From: Gymnogyps californianus
Taxonomy: Eukaryota > Chordata > Aves > Accipitriformes > Cathartidae
NCBI RefSeq assembly: GCF_018139145.2
Contig: NC_059500.1
Span: 32,593,437-32,657,436 of the forward strand
Direction of reading: 5' to 3'
DNA: 64,000 bases
Positions 55,003 through 64,000 of this stretch are shown piece after piece. Positions within the stretch are counted from its first letter, which is position 1, and every line of letters begins with the position of its first letter. The notes below the pieces were generated by a model. The model was not told the DNA's origin. It was given only the letters and a program-made list of their open reading frames with translations, and did not search any database. The position numbers were made by a program, and so were the translations under genes.

Positions 55003-58000
55003 AATTTTTCCTTGCAAACCTTCAAGCTGTACAACCGTAGAGAGCTACCATGAAGATGGGGTCCCACAGCTTCCTTATTGATACAAGCCAGCCCTATTTC
55101 TATGGAGTAATGTATTTCTAATCTCTGAAAGTTCGACCTTCAAGAGGAAAAGCATATGAGGATGCCGATAGGACATCTCTTACAAGATAGATCTTGTTTC
55201 TCTGCTGCCTTGTCCTGTAACATTAGTGCAAAGGGAGGCAACTTACTTTCTTTGAATACCTAAGTGCTGGGGTCAGACCCTTGAAAATCCATTGAACATA
55301 TGTTATCCTGACCGATTAATTCAACTCGCTTGTATGACCTACAGGGATGTGGTAAAAGCTCTTGTGCCACTTGTGCCTGGGGCATAGACATGTGAAATTC
55401 AACCCTGTTCCCTCCCAGTGAATAGGATGAGGGCAGTTAGTTAGGCTTTGGGTCATACCTTGGAGGCAAAGTAAAAGCAGTTGCTCTGTCCTTAAGTCAC
55501 CTCACTGCTGCTGGTTTATTACTGAAGGCTCACAGCTGAAGTCAAATGCTGAATGGTTGCCAAGTACAGCCTGTCATTTTGAATATATGAAATTATGGGA
55601 GAACAACATTGCAAGCCTGTTCCTGCAGCTTTTCCTTACACAAAACTCGGGAAGTCTCACAGCAGTGAAAACCTCCACCTTTGAGCTTGGTGGGTAGCAC
55701 TCACAGCCTGGCGAGTGGGACTAAAAGGCTAGAAACACTGTCAATTTTCTTTGAAGATGAGTTAAAACAGAGGCTTCTGATGTGAAATGTTTTGTAAAAC
55801 TGTTTTTCTGTTGTGAATAAAGTCATTTGCTACTGCAGGGCTGTTCTTGAGTATGGCACAGCTATAGTGTTTCATAGAGAATGGCCTCTCTTTGAGGCAA
55901 GAGGGGCTATTGTTTCTGACATTTCCCTCCCCTCAGAAATAAAAGGGATTTCATTAACTAGTATGTCATGACACCTTATATGCCTACACTGTATTTCGAG
56001 TCTTCTCCCTGTGACCTTAATTTATGAATCATCTTTCATATTTCCAGAATTTTAGGTAGCTTGTAAATTAGCAGATCAACTCATGCCATAAATAGAATAT
56101 AGGTTACCATGTATACTAAAGTTATGTTATCAAGAGAAGGTAATGTAAACGGTTTTAAGACATGGTAATAAATAATGCATTCATCTCTGGAGCTTTGCAA
56201 CAATGTACAATGATTGATTAGTCTTGTAATAAAGACTTACTAGTGATTTATTGTCTCTCCATAAAACAGAAACATGGCAGAGTTTGGTGCCGCTTTATCT
56301 TGGTACTAGAGGAAAACAACAAAACAGAAATGTTAAAAAAGATTTGTGGTGTCATGTGCTTCATCTCAGGAGGGGATGAAACGCCAGGACTGTACCTTTC
56401 TGGGTCAGATCCCAGTTTCAAACATGGTAAAGGCTGGAGGTAACGTTTTAGAAAGAGGAAAGATATCTTCAAAATGAGAAGGTCTTTTTTTTTTCTTTTT
56501 TCTTTTTCTTATTATCAGGACTCAAGTGAGGGGAGAATTTGAGTTGAAAGCATTGTGTCAGGACTCGAAGCCCTTAGAGCCTTGGAGCCCAAATGGCAGA
56601 CAGCATCCTCCTCACCGACAGCCCCGGTCAATACTGGGCTTCCACTGGTGGGACGTACGGGCCAGAAGAGACCTGATGGTTTCTGTGGGGAACCCAAGAC
56701 TTTCCTGGGTTGGGAGGGAAGGTGGAATTCACATTGAACTTCTCTCAGTTTAGGCCATCTCCAGAACCGAAACTCATGCCGAGCCACACATCCATGACAC
56801 CTATCTGCAGGAACCTGCCAGAGCTTATAGGGTCCATATAGACACCTGGTCTGTGGATAACTCAGCTTGGCCGGTAAAGACCTCTTGCTGTATGCCTTTG
56901 TCACCCCTATGTCTCCCCAGCATCTAAGTTCCCAGGGTGCAGGGAAGTTAGGCCCCCAGTGACTTGCTGGTAGTGCAAAGGTTTTTATGACTTATCTGAA
57001 GGGATTGTAAAAAGATCCTGGTGCAAATCCCCCAGGAGCATGCACTTCTTCTAGTTCAGCCCTTGGATTCAATCTGTGTATTGGCTTCCTTGGGCCAAAC
57101 CAGTTTATTTGAAAATAAAAGAGATGTAAGTGTGCTTACCAGAGGGGAGTTGTATAAGTAGAAGCAGGTTAAATGAGTTAAAATTGAGCAGCTCTTCTAG
57201 TGCCTAACTTCTTACAAAAAACCCCATCATACACATTGATGGCTTTTAATTCTGCTTGTCCTGTGTGCTTTTAATCTCTGAGAAACCACAGATTGGTACT
57301 AATCCACATAGCAGCCTAGAGATCAGTGATTTATGATCAAAACAATGCTGCTTCTTATGTAGGTAAAAAATGGGGAAAAAGATTGAAAGTATGAACTTTT
57401 CTCCCACCCACCCTCAATTTCATTTGTGTCTCCATAATTGAAATAAGTGTCCAGCTGAAAAACACAGCATTCTTTTCCGTGGCATGCATGCCTGATTCTT
57501 CTGCACCGTAGTGCTTGTTCTTTGGAGAGACACCTTGGTGACACTGTTCCTATATTACAAAGGCTCTGACCTCGCCTACCATAAAAAACAGAGCAATAAA
57601 AGTTGGGAACAAAAAGTCTGAATAAATAACAGGCAATGCTATCACCTGAGAAGCCAAGCTTGGGCTGCAGCTACTGTTTGTGGAGTCCTATTCCCTGATC
57701 TGAAGGGAAAGACTTCTCGGGATCATCCAGAAAAGCAGGCAGAGGGAGAGGCTGCTGAAACTGTGCATCGCTCTCCTCTGTGGAAATAGGGTATTGGCAA
57801 GAGAGTGGGACTGCTCTAAACATTGCCAGTCCTGTCCAGACAGTGGGAGTAGCCAGGTTTAATGCAGTGTCCCCAGACGCCCCAGACGCCCCTTCTGTTA
57901 CAGCTTCTCTAGATGTCCATTTGCAAAGCTAATAGCTGATAGACGGGCCTCAGAAGACTGATGATAATCAAGGTGGTGGGACAACAGCTAGCTAAATTGT

Positions 58001-58022
58001 TTCGTTATTCCTTATCCACAAC

Positions 58023-58052
58023 ATGGCTAGGAGCCTAGTCATGGCTAGGAGC
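58023..58052 (+). repeat. 18-bp period short tandem duplication
   Basis: ATGGCTAGGAGC at 58023-58034 is repeated at 58041-58052, with CTAGTC between the copies. Confidence 0.85.
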
Positions 58053-59334
58053 ATAGCACCTCCCAGCATTGTAAGAGGTGAGCGTGCATGAACGTGAATG
58101 ACCTGACTTACCCACCTCCAGCACAAGCAGAGCTGGTCTTTCTCATCTGAGAAGGTAACATTGCCACATTTGGAAGTGTGAATGCCTTCTTGCAATTCAT
58201 CCCAGTGTTTTTGCATATCAGAGCACTGGCGTGGTCTCTGCGATTGCTCCTGGAAGCTCCTGTGCTGTGCCATATCTGCCTGCAACAAGTGGGAGCTCCT
58301 TATTAATTTCCATGGGAAAAATGAAAATGAGACCTGGCATTTTCAGTCTGAAAAGCAAGGTGGTACACTGGCCTTTGGTAAACATACATCACATGCTGAA
58401 AATGGCAAGGTTCATTACAATGAGGATGTATAAGCAGAAATATTCAGTGATGTAGTTAGAAGACTCCTGTGAGAGGCTGTTAAACTTTGTCACTTGGAGT
58501 GGCAATAAAACTCTTAACAAGAAGCTAAAATTAAAGAAAGCAGGTTCAGCTCTGTCCCACCTTTCAGCTAGGGTAAACTGGTGCAAAATGGAAGAGGGTG
58601 ACAGGAGAACAGTTTTTGCCTGTTTCATACTGGTGTAAGTCACAAGGCAAAACAAAACACATGCAGACTCCTGCTTGCAAGTCATTTTATAACAATAAAC
58701 ACGCAGCTGCCCGGGAATGAGAAATGAACTCAGTCACCCCTGGGCAACTGTGCCGCACTGCTAAACAGAAAGGGCTGGGAGTGCTCTCCTGCGCCGAGGC
58801 CAAGCAGTGACAACAGGCTTGCGCCTGCTGAGTGCTGCAGGGGTGATGGACAAGTGGAATTCAGCTGTTCGAAAAGAGATGTCAGGCATCGTTCGAGACA
58901 CGTTAGGGTGTCCCACCTGGTCTCTAGCTGCTTCTCCAGAAGGGGCTGGATGTCCTTCAGCCTGCATCCTCTGTGCCTGCATCCAGCCTCCAGAGTCTAA
59001 AATGACTCTAGAAACCATCCAGCTTTTATTTCCACATTACATAGTGCTTGTGCTTAGCTTTCCTCTGGGCCCCATGTGATGCCTTGTCTGCCCTGAGAGG
59101 CAGTCATCCTTTGGTGAGTGTTCCCTTGGCTTGAAAGTGTCTGAAGTAGTGAGAAGAGCCCATCAAAGCAGTATTGTGCAGCACAGATATCGTACAGGCG
59201 CTGTTGCATGCTCAAGGGCACAATGCAAAGATCAGCAGCAATGAAGCACACCAGGCTTCTTTTATATTAAGACACTTTGCAGTAAAAGCACAGGTCTGGT
59301 TAAGTTGCTATTTCAAAAGAAGTAACTGTTGGGT

Positions 59335-59466
59335 TATAGCTGTGCCGGTCTAAGGCTGTAAATGAGCTAAGGTTTGTGGTGAGAGATAATCCATTTTATT
59401 GGACTAAATTAGCTGGAAAACCAGAAAAAAATCAGGCACACAAGATGCTCTTCAGGCCTGAAGCAG
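59335..59466. repeat. Probable ancient interspersed repeat of amniotes
   Basis: The succession TATAGCTGTGCCGGTCTAAG, GATAATCCATTTTATTGGAC, AGCTGGAAAACC and CTCTTCAGGCCTGAAG matches in order a decayed repeat type I recognise from reptile and bird DNA ('tatagctgtgttggtct ... tttattggactaa ... cttcaggcctgaa'). I cannot give the family name with confidence. Confidence 0.5.
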
Positions 59467-61498
59467 CAGACTTCAGACTAAGTATGAGCTGATAACAGTT
59501 GTTCTAGATTTGATTCAATTACGCTAACTAGTTGGACAAGCAGAGGGAAGAGTCAGCTACTGCCTGTAAAGCAGAGGGGGATATCTGCAAGGGGAGAAAT
59601 GATAACGCATTTAGCTCCTGTAAGACAGAGAAATGTAATTATGAAGAATCCACTCTCTGCCAAATTAATAAGATCATCTCTGAGGCAGCGTTTTGATGCA
59701 GCAAATTCAGCTCCTTTGGTGTCCTAGTATCAGATCAGAAGTTCTGTGGCTGCACAATACAGTGTGTTGATCCAGCATAAACCTACCTTGCTGCTCAGAT
59801 CTGTTAGGAAGGGTTGGTGGGTTAATGTTGCAGGCAAAGGTTTAAGGTATGGTCTTTCCCACTGCAGCTGATGTTGAACTATCAAAAAAATTCAAGCGGG
59901 GGTTAAGTTTTCTGTTGGGTACATTGGCTACAGAAACAGCGGCATGACTGAGCGCAATCAAGTCTGATCCAGACTGACTTTGTGGTACCGGTTACCTGGT
60001 ACTGATGACTATGGAATCAGTGAATGCCCTTCTGGGCAACTTACAGATACATCCCACCACCAGGGGGTTAAAGTTAACTTAAAGATGGGCCCTTTGAGGA
60101 AATTGCTTCCGGACTTTTTTTTTCAGACTTGACAAAACTGATCTTTTTTATGACTTTGTTGCATTTTCACCGAACTCTTTGTGTTAAACTGTACTTATTA
60201 GAAGATACATTTATGTGAATGAACTTTGTTGTAAATCTCCTCTTCTTTTATGAAAATAATTTAAAGTAACACCCAAGTAAAAAGACAGAGACATTTTGGT
60301 TTGGGTTAATTGTAACATATATTTTTTTAATTTCGGTTTGCCCAAAATTTTGAGAGTACTTCGGAAGATACAGTTTTTCGTAACATACCTAAGTCAAAAC
60401 CCAAAGCGATTAGACCTAGTTTGCATTCTGCAAGGGGATCTTTCCTTGTCCTGAAGAGCTGTGGTAGTAACCACACCCTTCATACTTTTCATACAGTTAA
60501 ACTCCATCAAAATTGTGTGTACAGGCTACATTTGTAAAAGCTGATTGATAATTAAGCCAGTTATTATTGTATTGTAATCAGCATTCTTATTCTGACAGCA
60601 GGCAAGGTAGGTCAACAGCTCAGGCATTGTTTAATTCAAACAGCTGGTAGCGGAATTTTGAGTAGCTTTGGTGCAACAGGTAATTTTGGACAGAAATACA
60701 AAATGTACTAGGAAGAGGCAGGATTATCCTTCAGAGAAAATAAGTTTTAACAGATGGAGTTAGTTGAGCTTTAACATAGAATGACTGAAAGAAAGAGATG
60801 TATATATATTTTTTTCCTTTGATGCTGGCTACGAAGTTAGTGATTTAAAATCACTAACTCAGAATGTCTCTTACACTTCAGTCACTTTATTATAGTTGAT
60901 TACATTACAGTTTATTTCCCTTTTGCATAATGCTTGAGCTGTACTTTTAACAGCCATCATCACTATCATTGTTGGATCTATCAGCTAGCTTATAGTGCTT
61001 ATAATTATCGTATCACGTAGACCAAACGAATCTAAGGGCTTTAATTAAAACCTTTGATCCAAAAGTTTTTAGGAGTCCTATATTCCTTCTTATTTATGTT
61101 TAAAGATGGCTTGCCAAAATGTATGTAGCTTAAAACCAAGCCCAGCTTACAATGTATTCAAAACACCTTTAAAAAGTTCATTAGGTTTGCATTAAATTGA
61201 GGGGGGGGAAGTTATTTGCTCTTCTTTATCTGACTGAAGAGCAGCAACAGATTTTAACATTTTGTTGGGTTTATGAGAAATGATACAGACAATCTGACTA
61301 ACTAATGTAAAGATAGTTAATTCCCTGGAAATGTTCAACACACAGCAAGCTGCAATTGAAACAACCATTACAGAAAGCTATATGGCCACTGCTAGTTTTT
61401 TTCTTTTTTGCTATTTGAGAAGAGGGCTGTTCTTCCTAACATAGGATACATAGTGTGGGGTTAATAACTGGCCGTGGCAGATACTGTAAAACTGTCTT
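59467..61498. other. AT-rich non-coding region; no gene seen
   Basis: Low GC with frequent stops. A 25-bp palindrome at 60835-60859 and a G9 run at about 61201-61209 are the only structures noted. Confidence 0.6.
60835..60859. repeat. 25-bp near-perfect palindrome
   Basis: AGTTAGTGATTT, a central A, then AAATCACTAACT: two 12-bp arms that pair perfectly. It could be a dimeric protein binding site or cruciform, or chance in AT-rich DNA. Confidence 0.85.
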
Positions 61499-62290
61499 TT
61501 AGACCACCCCCTCATCTAGTAATGGGCCCTCTGGAAACCACCATCCTGTTTGAAATAGTTGCTCAAGAGGCAAATCCTCATTCAGGGCTGTGAGGGCATA
61601 AGGACCACGTGAAATTTTTAGCTGTGGGTCAGCTGGCCCGCTCTGGGCTGGTCCATCCCTTTCCTGATGTCGTCTTGGGTACCAGAAGTCGCCAACCACA
61701 CAGTCTGGTGTGAGGCAATCACCACGTGAGAACAGGCACGAAGCATGCTTCCTCCTCCCTCCAACAGACAGTGTCTCCAAGTCTTATTTCTCTCTCTTGA
61801 CAGTCCTCTCCTGGGATGAGGCATCTGTGTGTTACAGGACCTGTTGGGACACTCCACACTGGATGGTCTAAAAAGGCACAACCCAACCCAGAGGAGATCT
61901 CTGGGTCCTGGGGATGTCTGCCTTCCAACTCTTTGGTAGCCCAGTGGTGGTGACCTCTCTCTTCCAAAGGCCAACTTATTTTTGAGCCTCTCAGACTCCA
62001 CTTCTACGTTGTGTGACTCTGTGACATCCTCCAGAACCTGCCCAGCTAGATTTTCAAAGGAGGACAGTTTATTTGAGGCCAGCAACAGGTCTTCACCAGA
62101 TTTTCAAGCCATGCTATGTACTTCGGGGATGTCACGTTGGAAAATCCAGCCACATATGTCCCACGGGAGGCTAGGTGGCATACAATTTCTGGCCTTTAAT
62201 AAAATTTGTTGGAGGGCGCGATCAGCGCTTGGAAATCTATCCCATAGTGAATATCCAGCCACATGGTAACACAGTCATTTACCCTGGAGG
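61499..62290 (-). pseudogene. Decayed coding-like sequence of unknown family, probably a retroelement or processed pseudogene
   Basis: On the minus strand, plausible protein sequence continues through several frames from about 62,290 to 61,499, including HVAGYSLWDRFPSADRALQQ, then after an in-frame TGA a stretch with NKLSSFENLAGQVLEDVTES, then segments shared between two overlapping frames near 61,960-61,720. Codon composition looks more protein-like than neighbouring DNA, but there are at least two in-frame stops and two probable frameshifts. No family was recognised. An endogenous retroelement gene is one possibility; I give no reconstruction. Confidence 0.4.
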
Positions 62291-62971
62291 CGTTTTTACT
62301 CCTTCAGCTACCTAGAAAAATGAGCCTCGCTGCAGGTACTGCAGGTCAGCTGGCAGGAGCCTGCCTTGCGATGGGCGCGTGTCCCATTGCTCCCAGCAGC
62401 TCATTAGCTCCTGACCCATCCTCCTCAGTGCACACCTGTAGGCAAGCAGGGAGCAATTTTCTTTGCACCGATGGAGTTAAGCACAGGAACAAGGCTTGTG
62501 TATGCTGGTACAAACCACGGCTTCTGGAATTATGTCACTAACACCTAGTGCAAACAACAACAGCTTAAAATACCTGCTCAAGGCCAGATCTGGTTCTAGG
62601 ACTGGGTGCTGACAGAGTCACAGCCGCAGGGATGGGGATGATAACTAAGCTAAAAAGATGAGGGCAAATCATCCAATGTGCAGGTAGAAGAAAGGTCCTA
62701 ACCTTGACCTAAGGCGTCCAGCAGTCTAGCAGTAGCTTTGCTCAAGGCAGTCTATGTTCATACAAAGAAGTTTGGGATTTTTTTCTCCCATTGAGCAAAC
62801 ATCTCTAAGTGCCCTATTAATCTGGGTGAGAACACCCTACTGTCTTGTACAGCCTGTAAAATGAAACAGAATGCTAGAGGCTGCAGGGTAATGATGCTGT
62901 GAGATGGGTTACTTCTTCCCTGGGAGGGAAAAAACAGTATTTGGCTTCAGACAAAAGGCTCAGAGTTTGCC
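62291..62971. other. Spacer between two unexplained coding-like blocks
   Basis: No long frame and no recognised motif. It may belong to the same degenerate element as its neighbours, but nothing in the sequence proves that. Confidence 0.4.
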
Positions 62972-64000
62972 TTAGTGCAAGCTAGCAGAGCACATATTAC
63001 TGCGAGGTAGCTGGAATGTTTTCAGTAATCTCTGCTTACAGCCAAGAAGCACCTGCTTTTGAATTACTCCACACACAACCTCTGCTAGACATCTCCGCTT
63101 TGTGACTGCTTCTCCTAAGAGTCCAGGTGCCAGTCTGAGAGACACACCAGGCAGGCCATTGTTGTTTATTTTATGTCCCTGTGGAGATGCCATCTGGGAC
63201 CTAGTAGGCAAAGGAATAACTGTGCTGACACATCCCAGCTTTGCAGGCATTGGAGGGAGTCGACCATAAACAGCTGTTACCACAAGCCATGCTCTACAAC
63301 CTTGGCCTTGGTGCCACGGCCGATGAGCAATCAGGCCCAGTTGTATTGTGCAGCCTGCAGCCAGGACTACATCCTCCCCCACAGTACAATCTTCTCCAAC
63401 CTGAGGATGCTCTTCAGGATGCCTGCTTTGTGCCTCAGCCCTCTTGTGCCGGCAGACCCTGCATATTGTTTGGATACGTGGAGGAATAACAGCGAATGAC
63501 TGGAAAAAACTTGTGGAAGACAAATGAACTTGCAGAACCCTGATCCATATATGTTCCCTGGTAAAATTGGGCAAGCATTGTAAACCAACTGCAGGATTTG
63601 CCTCCCGACAGGCCTGAGTGGAGACACCTTCCTGCCTCTCCCCGGGTGGTGCCCACTGGGGTGCAGGCGCCACAGTTCCTCCATCTTGGCTGAGAAGCTG
63701 CTGCTGGCAATGGAAGTAGTAGAGAGAGAGAAAAGACTGGTGAACACCTGGCTGTCTCTGCACAGTTATTTTTCCAGAGTGATCCACCTGCCTCCCATCC
63801 GTGCCTGAGTACCTGCCCAACACAAGGAATTGCCTGCCTGCATCTCTCTTGGGTGAGACAGACTGAGGAGCATCTTGCAATTTACGCCCATGCAAATGAA
63901 CTCTTGATATAGCGTCATTGGCAGTGCTGTTGCAGCAACAGCAGGTGCCAAAGCCCATTGATGTAATTTTATTGCTCTTTCCTTGCTCTCTCCCCAACCA
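62972..64000 (-). CDS. Unidentified 341-codon open reading frame, open at the window edge
   Basis: The minus-strand frame is open from the window's right edge to TAA at 62972-62974. That is far longer than chance predicts at this base composition (roughly 0.0002 such frames expected in 64 kb at 5% stop frequency). Visible features are a Cys-rich patch (GTCCCCNS), a Gln-rich stretch, and a segment GEDCTVGEDVVLAAGCTIQL that superficially recalls hexapeptide-repeat proteins. No domain is convincing. No initiating Met context can be judged because the 5' end may lie outside. It could be an exon, a retroelement gene, a retropseudogene, or a non-coding frame kept open by composition. Confidence 0.3.
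   Translation of the reverse strand, partial: WLGREQGKSNKITSMGFGTCCCCNSTANDAISRVHLHGRKLQDAPQSVSPKRDAGRQFLVLGRYSGTDGRQVDHSGKITVQRQPGVHQSFLSLYYFHCQQQLLSQDGGTVAPAPQWAPPGERQEGVSTQACREANPAVGLQCLPNFTREHIWIRVLQVHLSSTSFFQSFAVIPPRIQTICRVCRHKRAEAQSRHPEEHPQVGEDCTVGEDVVLAAGCTIQLGLIAHRPWHQGQGCRAWLVVTAVYGRLPPMPAKLGCVSTVIPLPTRSQMASPQGHKINNNGLPGVSLRLAPGLLGEAVTKRRCLAEVVCGVIQKQVLLGCKQRLLKTFQLPRSNMCSASLH

Larger units (their letters stand above)
47213..59334. other. Long non-coding region; no gene supported
   Basis: 12 kb without a gene that I can support. The longest frame, 206 codons at 52727-53347 on the minus strand, has no domain and lies in locally GC-rich sequence, with a 151-codon frame overlapping it on the other strand. 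Other structure is minor: (CAG)n at 54986-55002, a poly-T tract at 53823-53839, a small duplication at 58023-58052, and possible old-repeat words near 58550-58640 (GGTAAACTGGTGCAAAATGG). Confidence 0.55.

Noticed and set aside
63366..63450. Hexapeptide-repeat acyltransferase domain in the right-edge ORF
   Set aside because: Only one short segment (GEDCTVGEDVVLAAGCTI) resembles the pattern; there are no further turns of the repeat and the rest of the frame does not fit.

Overview
The window is animal nuclear DNA, almost certainly from a bird. It holds one recognisable protein-coding gene, KLF4 (Krueppel-like factor 4, gut-enriched), on the minus strand at about 23,595-28,148. The rest is long non-coding flank. 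The bird assignment rests on a solo LTR at 6,075-6,673 of a family I know as very abundant in birds, on very short introns (81, 134 and 90 bp) in a GC-extreme gene, on only old decayed amniote repeats elsewhere, and on the absence of mammalian Alu or L1 sequence. Nothing looks bacterial or viral apart from endogenous, decayed elements.

KLF4 layout, read from high to low coordinates: a CpG island (about 26,200-29,570); a promoter with CRE-like element, GC-box array, G-quadruplex tract, E-box and TATA box (28,419-28,174); a 5' UTR of about 410 bp with one upstream ORF; five exons (coding parts 27,734-27,730; 27,648-27,531; 27,396-26,487; 26,396-26,232; 24,702-24,527); and a roughly 930-bp 3' UTR with three AATAAA signals. 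All four introns have GT/AG ends and phases that rebuild the protein, including the three C-terminal C2H2 zinc fingers. The large GC-rich exon 3 is broken in this sequence by three apparent single-base losses, each in or beside a homopolymer run. KLF4 homology continues through all three reading frames, so assembly or sequencing error is more likely than a pseudogene. Allowing for them, the product is 458 residues.

Left flank (1-23,594, downstream of KLF4): no credible gene. It contains the avian ERV-type solo LTR, an old MIR-type SINE (about 11,478-11,572), a 22-C run, an isolated GC/CpG-rich patch (about 12,150-12,740), a GT repeat and a 207-bp polypurine tract.

Right flank (29,571-64,000, upstream of KLF4): again no recognisable gene up to about 61,500. 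It contains a foldback element (35,440-35,593), small tandem duplications, a pentanucleotide satellite, and several fragments that look like ancient amniote repeats. The last 2.5 kb is different. A stretch of decayed, coding-looking minus-strand sequence (61,500-62,290) is followed by a 341-codon open frame (62,972-63,997) that runs off the window edge. I could not identify either.

I found no new multi-gene biological system. The points most worth following up are the frame breaks in KLF4 exon 3, its dual start codons with a uORF, the isolated CpG-rich patch, the foldback element and the unexplained open frame at the right edge.
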